NCBI GenBank assembly: GCA_945883815.1
Contig: CAMCYJ010000001.1
Location: 1-64,000, forward strand
Direction: 5' to 3'
Source: Akkermansia muciniphila
GTDB lineage: Bacteria > Verrucomicrobiota > Verrucomicrobiia > Limisphaerales > UBA9464
DNA: 64,000 bases
Shown one piece after another: positions 25,880-34,619 of this stretch (positions are counted from its first letter, which is position 1; every line of letters starts with the position of its first letter). The position numbers and the translations under genes were made by a program. The notes under the pieces are model-generated. The model searched no databases and was not told the origin of the DNA. It was given only the letters and a program-made list of their open reading frames with translations.

Positions 25880-27307
25880 TTATTCGGCCACGTAGACGTT
25901 CTTCACTTCCGAGTAGCCTTCCATCGCGGCCATACCCAGATCGCGGCCGAGGCCACTTTGCTTAAATCCACCGAACGGAGCCTCAACGTGAACGCTGCTG
26001 TGGCTGTTGATGGACAACACACCGCTCTGGACCGCGCGTGAAACCCGGAGTGCGCGCGAGAGGTTTTGGGTCCACACCGATCCGCTGAGTCCGTAAGGAG
26101 ACGCGTTCACGTCGCGCAGCATTTCTGCTTCGTCGTCGAAGGGGACGACCGCCGCGACGGGGCCGAAGATTTCCTCGCGCCAGCAGCGGTGTTCTGGGGC
26201 GACACCGGTGAGAATCGCGGGCTCGAGGTAGAAACCCGCCGAAGGCAGGCGTCCGCCGCCGCACACCACCGTGCTGCCATTGCGTCGGGCGTCGGCCAGG
26301 TAGTCTTCGACCGTCTGCCGCTGCGACGACGACACCATGGGCCCGAGTTGGGTGGCTTCGTTGTTGGGATCGCCCACGATGAGTTTGCGCGTGGCCGCCG
26401 CAAAGCGTTCGACAAACTTCTCGAAGACAGGCCGCTCGACATAAACACGGCTTCGGGCGCAGCAATCTTGGCCCGTGTTGGCGAAGACAGACATCGGCGC
26501 CGCATCGGCGGCCTTTTCCCAATCGGCGTCGGCAAAGACGATGTTGGGGGACTTGCCGCCCAGTTCGAGCGACACCCGCGTGAGGTTGCGCGCGGCCAAT
26601 TCCATGATCCGGCGGCCCACTTCGGTGGAACCCGTGAACGACACCTTGCGAATCAACGGGTGGGTGACCAGCGCGTCGCCCAGCGTACCGCCGGGGCCGG
26701 TGATGACTTGCAAGATGCCAGCGGGCAATCCGGCTGCGTGGGCAAGTTCACCCAATTTGAGCGCGGTGAGCGGGGAGATCGAGGCCGGCTTGAGCAGCAC
26801 GGCATTTCCGGCGGCCAGCGCTGGCGCCACCTTCCAGCAGGCGATGGCGAAGGGGAAATTCCACGGAACGATGGCCGAGACGACACCGAGCGGTTGGCGC
26901 AAGGTGAAGTCGAGCCCGCCACGCGCCACCGGAATCGTCTGACCGAAGAACCGGCTGATGCCGCCTGCGTAGTATTCGAAGACCCGGGCTCCGAGCGCGA
27001 CTTCGTCCCGGGCGTCGGCCAGCGGCTTGCCCACGTGCATCACTTCGAGGCGAGCCAACTCCTCGGCGTTTTCGCGGATCACGGCGGCGATCTTGAACAA
27101 CACCGCCGCCCGCTTCCCGGGGGCGAGATCACGCCAGCCATTTTCAAAGGCGCTGTGGGCCGAAACCACGGCCGCATCGACTTCCTTCACGGTGGCCGCG
27201 TCGATCTCGGCGAACACCTCGGCCGTGGCCGGATTGACCAAGCGGGTCTTCGGCGTGCCATCGACACCGGTGTAGCGACCGTCCAAGAACAATTGGTGGG
27301 GAATCAT
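25880..27307 (-). CDS. Aldehyde dehydrogenase (NAD-dependent, PuuC/BetB-like)
   Basis: The 475-residue product is a full-length ALDH: PWNFPFAIACWKVAPALAAG, the cofactor-site KPASISPLTALKL, VSFTGSTEVGRRIM, the general-base LELGGKSPNIVF, and the catalytic cysteine in NTGQDCCARSRVYV. The C-terminal part shows EEIFGPVAAVVPF and APFGGFKQSGLGRDLG. It oxidises an aldehyde to a carboxylate, here probably the gamma-glutamyl aldehyde produced by the upstream alcohol dehydrogenase. The start at 27307 (MIPHQLFLDG) gives the family N-terminus; the open frame further upstream overlaps the neighbouring gene. The ligase gene follows after 46 bp. Confidence 0.88.
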   Translation of the reverse strand: MIPHQLFLDGRYTGVDGTPKTRLVNPATAEVFAEIDAATVKEVDAAVVSAHSAFENGWRDLAPGKRAAVLFKIAAVIRENAEELARLEVMHVGKPLADARDEVALGARVFEYYAGGISRFFGQTIPVARGGLDFTLRQPLGVVSAIVPWNFPFAIACWKVAPALAAGNAVLLKPASISPLTALKLGELAHAAGLPAGILQVITGPGGTLGDALVTHPLIRKVSFTGSTEVGRRIMELAARNLTRVSLELGGKSPNIVFADADWEKAADAAPMSVFANTGQDCCARSRVYVERPVFEKFVERFAAATRKLIVGDPNNEATQLGPMVSSSQRQTVEDYLADARRNGSTVVCGGGRLPSAGFYLEPAILTGVAPEHRCWREEIFGPVAAVVPFDDEAEMLRDVNASPYGLSGSVWTQNLSRALRVSRAVQSGVLSINSHSSVHVEAPFGGFKQSGLGRDLGMAAMEGYSEVKNVYVAE

Positions 27308-27393
27308 GGTTGGGGAAACTGGAGAGAAATGGAAATCGGGGGACTCGTGAGCGACGTGGGAAATGTGGGCAATGCGGCCAAAGTCGGGGGCTA

Positions 27394-28548
27394 TCAGAGC
27401 ACTTCGAGGTAGAGAGCACGCAAGTCGGCAACGGTGACCGGAACGGCATTGGTCTGATGGCAGGGGTCTTCCCAGGCTTGGGCTACGAGTGCATCGAGGT
27501 GCTCGGGTTTCACGCCAAACTGCGAGAGCTTTTTGTTCAGACCCAGGCCCGCGAGGAACGATTCCACAAACGCGATCGTCACCCGGTCGGCCTCGGCGTC
27601 GGAGAGTTGAATAACCTCCAGGCCTGCGGCTTGTCCCACGCGTCGATACAGTCCCGGACGGCGCGCGCTGCACAGCCGCATGCTGGCCACCAAACACAGC
27701 GCATTGGCCAATCCATGGTGCATTCCGCAAATGGAAGACAGCGGGTGTGCCAGTGAATGAACCACTCCCAAATCTTTCTGAAAAGCCACGGCACCCATGG
27801 CCGCCGCCACCAGCATGTGACCGCGGGCCGTCAGGTCCTTGCCATCGCGATAGGCTTTGGGCAGGGCATCAAAAATCAGCCGGGCTCCTTCGAGAGCGAT
27901 GCCATCGCACATCGGATGGAACGACGGGCACGTGAAGCTCTCGATGCAGTGCGTAAGCGCATCGGCCCCGGTTGCGGCCGTGAGGTGCGGAGGCAATCCC
28001 ACGGTCAGAACGGGATCGAGAATGACCAATTTGGCCAGCATCTCCGGATTGAAGAGCACCGCCTTGCGATGCGTGGCGTCGAGGGTGATCACCGAACTGC
28101 GTCCCACTTCGCTGCCGGTTCCGGCCGTTGTGGGAATTGCTACCAGCGGCAGCAGGCCACTCCAGTCGGACTCATCGTAGAACTTGGCGAGATCGAATCC
28201 GGGGCGGCGGGCCAGGAGTCGGGCGGCCTTGCCGGCGTCGAGAGGGCTTCCGCCACCGATGGCGACCACGCCGTCACACTGGTTTTCCCGCAGGGCCGCT
28301 GCTGCTTGGCGCACGTCTTCCTCGATGGGGTTCGGATGCACTCCGTCGAAGACAAACCAGGTCTTGCCTTGATTGCTGGCACCCAGCACTGAAGCAAGTT
28401 GCGCGAATGCCTCGGTCTTCACCAAACCACCGTCGGTCACCACGAGCGGACGAGACACGCCCAGCTTGGTCATTGCGGCGGGCAATTCGGCCAGCGCTCC
28501 GGCGCCGTAGATTGTTCGAGTCGGGAAGGAAAAGGCAGTCAGGCTCAT
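27394..28548 (-). CDS. Iron-containing alcohol dehydrogenase
   Basis: This 384-residue protein belongs to the group III Fe-ADH family. The nucleotide-binding GVVAIGGGSPLDAGKAAR is near residue 95, IPTTAGTGSEVG near 140, and the metal ligands lie in TGADALTHCIESF, VVHSLAHPLSSICGMHHG and the C-terminal CHQTNAVPV segment. These enzymes oxidise primary alcohols to aldehydes with NAD. The neighbours suggest the substrate is a gamma-glutamylated amino alcohol, with the aldehyde passed to the ALDH encoded 86 bp downstream. The exact substrate is an inference from the operon. Confidence 0.87.
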   Translation of the reverse strand: MSLTAFSFPTRTIYGAGALAELPAAMTKLGVSRPLVVTDGGLVKTEAFAQLASVLGASNQGKTWFVFDGVHPNPIEEDVRQAAAALRENQCDGVVAIGGGSPLDAGKAARLLARRPGFDLAKFYDESDWSGLLPLVAIPTTAGTGSEVGRSSVITLDATHRKAVLFNPEMLAKLVILDPVLTVGLPPHLTAATGADALTHCIESFTCPSFHPMCDGIALEGARLIFDALPKAYRDGKDLTARGHMLVAAAMGAVAFQKDLGVVHSLAHPLSSICGMHHGLANALCLVASMRLCSARRPGLYRRVGQAAGLEVIQLSDAEADRVTIAFVESFLAGLGLNKKLSQFGVKPEHLDALVAQAWEDPCHQTNAVPVTVADLRALYLEVL

Positions 28549-28597
28549 GTTTGTTTGGTGGGAAGAGAATGGTTCAATCGCGCCGAAGGTCCAAGGG

Positions 28598-29341
28598 TCA
28601 TCCTCGGACGAAATGATGCAGAAAGTTGTGCAGGATGAGTCGTCCAGCCGGTGTGGGCTTCAGGTTGTCCAACACCTGGTCTAGGTCGAAGCGAACGCGG
28701 GGGCGCCAGAGATCGCGCCGCGGATTCCAGATGAGGCGGAGCGTGTCGGGATCTGTCTCCGGGTGGAACTGCACACCATGGAGCAGCCCTGTGGAATCGT
28801 GCATGCCCTGGATCGCAGCGAACGTCCCCGCTACGGTGTGAATCAACCCTGCGGGAAGATCGGAGACCACGTCCGAGTGACTCGAGAGCGCGTCGAATGC
28901 GTCGGGGATTCCGTCGAAAAGCTTCGAGGATCGACCGGCGGGAGTCAGCGTGACCGGAGTATTGCCCAACTCCAACCCCTGAGGGTGCGGTGCCACCTTG
29001 GCTCCCAAAACCCGGCCCATGAGTTGGTGTCCATAGCACACACCGAGGACCGGCACACCGGCGTCGCGGCAGCGCAGGATCCACTCGCCGACCTGGAGAT
29101 TCACCGCATCATCATTCCAGGCGTCGCGCGGCGAACCGCTCAGAATCACCCCATCCCAATCACCGGGGGAATAGGTGCGGTTGATGTCGTTGTCGACCCC
29201 GGCGCGGCACCACTCCACGGGGAGCGATTTCGGGGTCCACCGGCTGAACCAACCGCAGACATCGCGTCGCGGATCCGGATCCAAACCCGGCGGCCAAATG
29301 ACTGAATCCACCAGCAGCACCCGTCTTTTTCGCATCGCCAT
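28598..29341 (-). CDS. Class I glutamine amidotransferase-like hydrolase
   Basis: The 247-residue product has a class I glutamine amidotransferase fold with the catalytic triad: the nucleophile Cys in VLGVCYGHQLMGRVLG and the His/Glu pair in HGVQFHPETDP. GVILSGSPRDAWND matches the oxyanion-strand region. It is a free-standing hydrolase like the GuaA-related and PuuD-type proteins, which remove gamma-glutamyl groups. It is the first gene of the four-gene operon and would release glutamate and the oxidised amine at the end of the pathway. Start codons at 29341 or two codons later are equally possible. Confidence 0.83.
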   Translation of the reverse strand: MAMRKRRVLLVDSVIWPPGLDPDPRRDVCGWFSRWTPKSLPVEWCRAGVDNDINRTYSPGDWDGVILSGSPRDAWNDDAVNLQVGEWILRCRDAGVPVLGVCYGHQLMGRVLGAKVAPHPQGLELGNTPVTLTPAGRSSKLFDGIPDAFDALSSHSDVVSDLPAGLIHTVAGTFAAIQGMHDSTGLLHGVQFHPETDPDTLRLIWNPRRDLWRPRVRFDLDQVLDNLKPTPAGRLILHNFLHHFVRG

Positions 29342-29442
29342 CGTCGGTGTTGAGCAAACGGCAGTCGATCAGCCCATGGCGAGCGGATTTTGAGAGAAGG
29401 TCACGGAAGCTGGCTTTACGAGACGAACAGAGACTCAGTCTT

Positions 29443-30423
29443 TCAGAGTATTTCTGGTAATCCCACGGCATCGACCCGCAGGTCTCGCAGCGTAGAAAGA
29501 TTCGTCCAGGGAGTTCCGCGAATGGGCCGGGCTCCATCTTTGCGTTTCGCGCCAAAAAGCGAGCGGTACCGGTGAAAAACCCCGTTCACAAACTCTCGAG
29601 ACCCCAACGCCACCCCATCCGTCAGGTGCCGAACGCGCAGCCGCAAGACTTCGGCCTCACTCAACCGCCCGCCCTGGCTCATCACCCGTCGAATAGCCTC
29701 CCGATCCAGTGCTTGCTTCGAGCTGTGCCCGCTGACACCTCCCTGAGCGAACAGCAGTTCACGGTATTGCGCCGCAGCAGCGATCCAACGGCGCTCTGAG
29801 AAGGCACTCATCAGCCCGTGTTGGATCTCCTTCTGGCCCACCAAAGCGGCCGCATATCCGCAGAATCGGTAATGCTTCGGATCGCTCACCAAGCCAGCGC
29901 GGACCGGATTCAGGTCGATATAGGCGGCCACAGCCCGCAGAGCCTCCGGAGAATCCTCCACCAGAACACTTTTAAAACGCTCCGCCCACAAAGTGCCGAA
30001 TCGACCTGTTTGACGGTTATACCAACGACTGAAGCGCTGCTTGAACTCCTTCATGAACACCGACACATCTCCCATTCGGCCCAGAAGCGTTTCCCGGACA
30101 TGGACTGGCATTCGCCCGTGTTCCTTCATCGAATCCCGGGCCAAAACCACCAAAATCCCGTTCCGCCCATAGAAATCTTCGGCTCTGCGGAACACCTCCC
30201 CATCGCTCAGAGGCACCGCCAGCGGCACGCGCACCAGCACATGGAAATGGTTCCCCATCATGCAATACGTAATCACCTCCATCCCGCAAAACCGAGCCAA
30301 GCGCATCAACAGCGCAGCCAGCCTCTCCTTGCATGCCTCATCCAGCAGCAACTGCCCCCCCACCGTCCTGGAAACACAGTGATAAACAGCCCCACCCACC
30401 CCTTTGATCCGTGCCAACCGCAT
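29443..30423 (-). CDS. REP-associated-type tyrosine transposase (Y1, HUH family)
   Basis: The 326-residue product is a Y1 transposase of the IS200/REP-associated (RAYT) group. The N-terminus GVGGAVYHCVSRTVGG is typical, the HUH motif is at residues 59-61 in MGNHFHVLVRVP, and FSRWYNRQTGRFGTLWAERF and AAYIDLNPVRAGLV follow, the latter two being hallmarks of the family. The C-terminal ~110 residues are an added domain. I chose the ATG at 30423, with AAGGTG upstream and the best match to the family start; ATGs at 30453 and 30441 are alternatives. No hairpin repeat flanks it and there are no terminal inverted repeats, so it seems a lone chromosomal gene. RAYTs act on REP hairpins preceded by GTAG, which occur at the window start. 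Confidence 0.82.
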   Translation of the reverse strand: MRLARIKGVGGAVYHCVSRTVGGQLLLDEACKERLAALLMRLARFCGMEVITYCMMGNHFHVLVRVPLAVPLSDGEVFRRAEDFYGRNGILVVLARDSMKEHGRMPVHVRETLLGRMGDVSVFMKEFKQRFSRWYNRQTGRFGTLWAERFKSVLVEDSPEALRAVAAYIDLNPVRAGLVSDPKHYRFCGYAAALVGQKEIQHGLMSAFSERRWIAAAAQYRELLFAQGGVSGHSSKQALDREAIRRVMSQGGRLSEAEVLRLRVRHLTDGVALGSREFVNGVFHRYRSLFGAKRKDGARPIRGTPWTNLSTLRDLRVDAVGLPEIL

Positions 30424-30532
30424 GCCCAACACCTTACCCATCAAAATACTCATGTCTACAAATATTGAACCTGTCACTTTATATTTATTTTGGTTTGACT
30501 GGGGGGTGGGGTTGTTTTATCGAAGTGAAGTT

Positions 30533-31774
30533 ATGGCGATTCGCAGATCTTGGTTGGCTTGTTCCTTGGGGGCGCTGGCGGCGGTTTCTGCCTGGGGGGC
30601 GGATTGGCCTCAGTGGCGGGGGGAAGCGCGCCGGGATCATTCTCCGGACAAGGGCCTACTGACTCAGTGGCCTCAGGAGGGGCCCAAGCGGCTTTGGCTC
30701 TTCGAAAACGCGGGGCTGGGCTATGCGGGCTATTCGATCGCGAGGGGTTCTCTGTTCACGATGGGACTCCGGGAGGGTCAGGAGTTCCTGATCGCGCTGG
30801 ATGCTTCGAGTGGCAAGGAATTGTGGAGCTCCCCCGCTGGGACGCGGTACCCGAACGACTGGGGCGACGGCCCTCGAATGACTCCCACGGTGGACGGTGA
30901 CCGCGTCTTCGCCATCGGCGGTCAGGGGTTGTTGATCTGCGTCCATGCGAAGGACGGAAAACAAATCTGGTCAAAGAATCTGGTGACCGATCTGGGCGGG
31001 AAACTCCAGGACTGGGGGTACACCGAGTCCCCCTTGGTGGTCGGCGATATGGTGATTTGTTCGCCCGGCGGATCTCAGGGAACTCTGGCAGCCTTGGACA
31101 AATCCTCTGGCGCCGTCCGGTGGCGCTCCAAGGACATCACCGAAAATGCCCAGTATTCGTCCCCTATCCTGATCCAACACGAAGGCCAATCTCAGGTGGT
31201 GCAATTGGTGATGAACCAGTTCTTCGGAGTTTCACCCAAGGACGGTTCGGTGCTCTGGAAGAAGAATTTTCCGGGACGAGTTGCCGTGATTCCGACGCCT
31301 ATTTATGAGGACGGGATCGTTTATGTGACGGCTGGCTATGGTGTCGGTTGCGAGGCCATTGGCTTGGGCAAGGGCAACACGGTCGAGCCTCTCTACTCGA
31401 ACAAGGTGATGAAGAACCACCACGGCGGCGTGGTCTGCGTCGATGGTCACTTGTACGGCCATTCCGATGGCGCCGGCTGGGTTTGCCAGGAATTGAAGAC
31501 GGGCAAAGAAGTCTGGTCGCACAAAGGATTTGGAAAGGGTTCGGTCACCTACGCCGATGGCAAATTGATCTGCTTGGATGAGCGCAGCGGAGATGTCGCT
31601 CTAGTTGAAGCCAGCACTCAGGGTTGGAAGGAAATCAGCCGCTTCAAACTCAACCCGCTGACCTCAAAACGCAGCCCGCAAGGCGGCATCTGGCCACACC
31701 CCGTGATCGTCAATGGTCGACTCTACCTGCGGGATCAGGAGTTGCTCCACTGCTTCGATGTGAAGTCGAAGTAG
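30533..31774 (+). CDS. PQQ-type beta-propeller protein, secreted
   Basis: This 413-residue protein has a signal peptide (SWLACSLGALAAVSAWG) followed by DWPQWRGEARRDHS, the standard opening of verrucomicrobial/planctomycetal PQQ-like propellers. Repeated blades of the type ALDASSGKELWSS, CVHAKDGKQIWSKN, ALDKSSGAVRWRSK and VSPKDGSVLWKKN are visible. Each carries the tryptophan-docking pattern of the BamB/PQQ-dehydrogenase superfamily. Catalytic residues of PQQ enzymes are not evident, so it may be a binding scaffold. The ATG at 30533 has GAAGTGAAG just upstream. It is divergent from the transposase gene. A paralogue is encoded at 39827-41116. Confidence 0.82.
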   Translation: MAIRRSWLACSLGALAAVSAWGADWPQWRGEARRDHSPDKGLLTQWPQEGPKRLWLFENAGLGYAGYSIARGSLFTMGLREGQEFLIALDASSGKELWSSPAGTRYPNDWGDGPRMTPTVDGDRVFAIGGQGLLICVHAKDGKQIWSKNLVTDLGGKLQDWGYTESPLVVGDMVICSPGGSQGTLAALDKSSGAVRWRSKDITENAQYSSPILIQHEGQSQVVQLVMNQFFGVSPKDGSVLWKKNFPGRVAVIPTPIYEDGIVYVTAGYGVGCEAIGLGKGNTVEPLYSNKVMKNHHGGVVCVDGHLYGHSDGAGWVCQELKTGKEVWSHKGFGKGSVTYADGKLICLDERSGDVALVEASTQGWKEISRFKLNPLTSKRSPQGGIWPHPVIVNGRLYLRDQELLHCFDVKSK

Positions 31775-31914
31775 GATCGCCTACAACCAACGACAGCGGT
31801 CCGGATGTTTGTCGAGGGGCTTTGCGGGGGCGCATGGTGACAGGCGCGGTCCTCGCGACATTCTAGCGTTGTCCGCCTGTGAATCAGGCTCTTTGCGGAG
31901 ACCTTTGCACCATC

Positions 31915-32748
31915 TCAATCCCGACTGGCGTGGAGATCGCACCAGAACTCCCTGCCGTGCGAGGTCCAGTGGCGGTAGTGGCGGTGCCACAGGGCTTTGA
32001 CCGCATCACCGGATACCCACGTCCCGGTCAGGTTCGATCCAAAATCGCCGGAGGATCCGATGGGAAAATCACGCCCCGGAAACCGTCGGGATCGCTGACC
32101 CAAGGCGCGGATCCGCTGATAACCCACCAGCTTGCGGATCAATCGATACGGCCAGGCCCGATGCGCCGTCAGGATTCTCGGAAATTGCGCCGTCCAACCC
32201 AGCGGCCCAGACCAATCGTCGATCGGTAGCAGGGAACTTTGCTCCACCAGCATGAATCGTCGGTAGCCCAGCGCCTCACAGGCAACAACCAAAGCCACAT
32301 CGGAGACCTCCACCGACAGGTAATCGGGCAAGCCCACTTCGCGGACCCCGTCGAGGCAGAAATGATCCGCACTTTCGATATCCACTTTCAGGTAGTGGGG
32401 AACGCCGTATCGCCGCAGTAAATCACTGAAGCGAACCGCAGGAACCGTGACCTTTCGATGCCGATGCCCACCCCGGGCCGCGCTGGCCACGTCGAGAGCA
32501 CTCCATTCTGGGTGATCCTCATTGATCCAAAACTCCACCTCTCCCGGTTCTCCCGCGACTGCCACGTTGAGTATTGTCAATCGCCCCGCGCGAACCGCAT
32601 CCGGGAAACGGGTCGCCACTTGCCGGCAGAAGGCGTCGTTCGCCTCAATGGCCACCACCTGGAATCCGCACTCCAGATAATAGCCGGTGTCGTCCCCATT
32701 GTTCATCCCCACGTCGAAGATGAGGTTGGATGTGGATGACTTGATCAT
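31915..32748 (-). CDS. FkbM-family methyltransferase
   Basis: The product is about 277 residues with an FkbM-type SAM-dependent methyltransferase domain: IFDVGMNNGDDTGYYLECG (SAM-binding motif I), VVAIEANDAFCRQVATRFP (motif II acidic), and LKVDIESADHFCLDG (motif IV). The C-terminal ~90 residues are a variable tail. These enzymes O-methylate sugars or other small acceptors. The ATG at 32748 places motif I close to the N-terminus as is usual; an in-frame start at 32838 would add 30 residues. There are no glycan genes nearby, so the acceptor is unknown. Confidence 0.78.
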   Translation of the reverse strand: MIKSSTSNLIFDVGMNNGDDTGYYLECGFQVVAIEANDAFCRQVATRFPDAVRAGRLTILNVAVAGEPGEVEFWINEDHPEWSALDVASAARGGHRHRKVTVPAVRFSDLLRRYGVPHYLKVDIESADHFCLDGVREVGLPDYLSVEVSDVALVVACEALGYRRFMLVEQSSLLPIDDWSGPLGWTAQFPRILTAHRAWPYRLIRKLVGYQRIRALGQRSRRFPGRDFPIGSSGDFGSNLTGTWVSGDAVKALWHRHYRHWTSHGREFWCDLHASRD

Positions 32749-32876
32749 GCGCGAGACTTTAATGTCGCCCACTTTCGGGGAACAGGTTTTTGGCAAAGGA
32801 TCGGCAAATTGCGCCAAAAGTCCTGTTATCGCCGCCAATATGGACCAATCGATGAGTTCTGGGGCACGACAAGGAG

Positions 32877-33209
32877 GTGTTGAGGAAGCTGCGACGGTGC
32901 TACCAAGATGCAGGAGCCGAGCATCGCAAGAAGCTTATTGATCAGACGATTGAACTGCTGGGCTACCATCGCAAGTCTGGGATCCGGGCGCTGAGTTTCG
33001 TTCAGACAGAACGAGGAAGGCGGACCAATGCAGGGCGCCCGACGCTCTCGCTCAACCGCACCGGCGATGCGATCACGGTCACCTTCACCGGCAACCTGCA
33101 GTCCTCCACCTCGATCAGAGGAGCGTTCTCGAAGGTGACTGGAGGGGCGAGCCCCGATGCGGTGCCCGCCCCGACCGGCGGCAGCCGGTTCTACCGCAGC
33201 ATCAAGTGA
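32877..33209 (+). pseudogene. Chimeric remnant: transposase N-terminus fused to secreted-protein C-terminus
   Basis: The first ~40 codons read MLRKLRRCYQDAGAEHRKKL then TIELLGYHRKSGIRAL, which is like the N-terminal part of integrase/transposase proteins of IS481-type elements. From about 33040 the frame continues LSLNRTGDAITVTFTGNLQ and ends DAVPAPTGGSRFYRSIK, the typical C-terminal beta domain of large verrucomicrobial secreted proteins. Neither half is complete and the two do not belong together. The terminator at 33234-33265 probably came with the second half. The product is unlikely to be functional. Confidence 0.55.
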
Positions 33210-33233
33210 TCTAGCGGATTCAACGATTCGAAG

Positions 33234-33265
33234 CCCGGGAAGGTTCCTCCTTCCTGGGTCTTTTT
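33234..33265 (+). terminator. Intrinsic terminator
   Basis: CCCGGGAAGG, loop TTCCT, CCTTCCTGGG (one G-T pair) followed by TCTTTTT. Confidence 0.8.
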
Positions 33266-33409
33266 GTTGCCCGAAGACCCTGGCCTGGCCAACCGCATCA
33301 CCTCGAAGTGGATATCCGATGGATTCCTTTCCCGGACTCTCAAATCCCGGACAATCCCGGACTCCCAGTTGCCGACCCGATTGAGGCGAGTCATCCTCCG
33401 GATCGCGAC

Positions 33410-34060
33410 ATGATGACCACCTCACCTGAGCAACTCCTCGGCGCCCTGAATTGGCGCTACGCCACCAAGAAATTCAAGGCATCGACCCCCATACCGGCCG
33501 ACCTCTGGAAAACCTTGGAAACAGCCCTCGTCCTCGCTCCTTCCAGCTTTGGCTTGCAGCCGTGGAAATTTGTCGTGGTCACCGATCCCCAGGTCAAAGC
33601 CCAGCTGGTGCCCCAATCGTGGGGACAATCCCAACCCGCCGACTGTTCCCACATGGTGGTTTTTGCGGTCAAGACCGGTCTGGATCAGGCCCATGTGGAT
33701 CACTTTCTGGCCCGCCAAATTGAGGTCCGCGGCGGATCCTTGGAGGCCTTGGCCGGCTACCGCGGCATGATGTTGGGAAGCCTTCAAAAGGCGACCGACG
33801 CCGGATACCTCGACGTCTGGCAAACCCATCAATTGTACATCGCCCTGGGTCAGTTCATGACGGCGGCGGCCTTGCTGGGCGTGGATACCTGCCCGATGGA
33901 AGGCATAGTTCCGGTGGAATATGACCGAATCCTCGGGCTCACCGGTTCCGGCTACAAAACCGTGGTCGCCTGCGCCGCCGGATACCGCGCGGATGACGAC
34001 AAATACGCTTCCCAGCAAAAGGTCCGCTTCCCTGCCTCTGAGGTGGTGAAGCACATTTGA
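33410..34060 (+). CDS. Nitroreductase-family NAD(P)H oxidoreductase
   Basis: The 216-residue product is an FMN-binding nitroreductase: LNWRYATKKFKA at the N-terminus (phosphate-binding Arg/Lys), LETALVLAPSSFGLQPWKFV (FMN isoalloxazine region), and the later YIALGQFMTAAALLGVDTCPMEG with KTVVACAAGY near the C-terminus. Such enzymes reduce nitro-compounds or quinones with NAD(P)H. The two adjacent ATG codons at 33410 and 33413 are both possible starts. The gene stands alone in accessory DNA and its substrate is unknown. Confidence 0.83.
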   Translation: MMTTSPEQLLGALNWRYATKKFKASTPIPADLWKTLETALVLAPSSFGLQPWKFVVVTDPQVKAQLVPQSWGQSQPADCSHMVVFAVKTGLDQAHVDHFLARQIEVRGGSLEALAGYRGMMLGSLQKATDAGYLDVWQTHQLYIALGQFMTAAALLGVDTCPMEGIVPVEYDRILGLTGSGYKTVVACAAGYRADDDKYASQQKVRFPASEVVKHI

Positions 34061-34619
34061 GTGTTTCGGGCAGCGGGTGACCCTCCGACCCCGCCGGAAG
34101 GTCACCGCTGCGGCTCGGGCTTGCCCCCACCCGCCGACCTTCCTTCACGAGAGCTTCGTTGTTTGCTCCTTACGGGCCTACAATCGGCACGCGCCTCGCG
34201 CTCGCCTCGTCTTGCGAAAGAATCCGCAGCCAAGGCGACCGATCCAATTGAATCGTTCCGGCCAAGGATCCCATCGCCATTCCCTCGGTCTTTTCGATCA
34301 AGCAGGACGTGCCAAATGACCGGATCCCACTCCAATCCGTATCCAAGCGTGCTCGTGCTGCGGGGGCGATACAAGGTGTTGGAATTCTAACCCATCCCAA
34401 CGTTCAACCCTTGCCAGATTCTCAATGAAGGCAGGGGTAATCCCAGCCTTGAATGCCGACCAATTCGTTCCCGATATCCCACCGGTAGCGAATCCTCATC
34501 CCAAGACGCACCCCAAAGACGCGACCCATGCTGAAAGAAGCCAGTTGTGCCGTTTTTTTCGCCCTCCCAACTTCTGCGTGGCAAGACCCCCAAGATCGCT
34601 ACCATCATTCTAACTACGA
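34061..34619. other. Intergenic region holding a MITE-like element
   Basis: No gene is recognised. 34149-34261 is related to the short element at 37607-37787 (opposite orientation). The rest, including a T-run at 34552-34558, shows no clear signal. Confidence 0.45.
34149..34261 (+). mobile_element. MITE-like short element (copy B, one end lost)
   Basis: The right end CCAATTGAATCGTTCCGG (34244-34261) matches, in the same orientation, the minus-strand reading of the left end of the element at 37607. Internally, GAGAGCTTCGTTG ... TTACGGGCCT matches the minus-strand reading of 37708-37737. No matching left inverted repeat is seen. It encodes no protein, so any mobility would depend on an enzyme encoded elsewhere. 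Confidence 0.5.

Noticed and set aside
24493..25965. 490-codon plus-strand frame opposite the glutamine-synthetase-like gene
   Set aside because: Antisense shadow; the minus-strand frame contains the complete ligase motifs.
24487..29341. Standard Puu putrescine operon
   Set aside because: The FAD-dependent oxidase PuuB is absent and an iron alcohol dehydrogenase takes its place, so an amino-alcohol substrate fits better.
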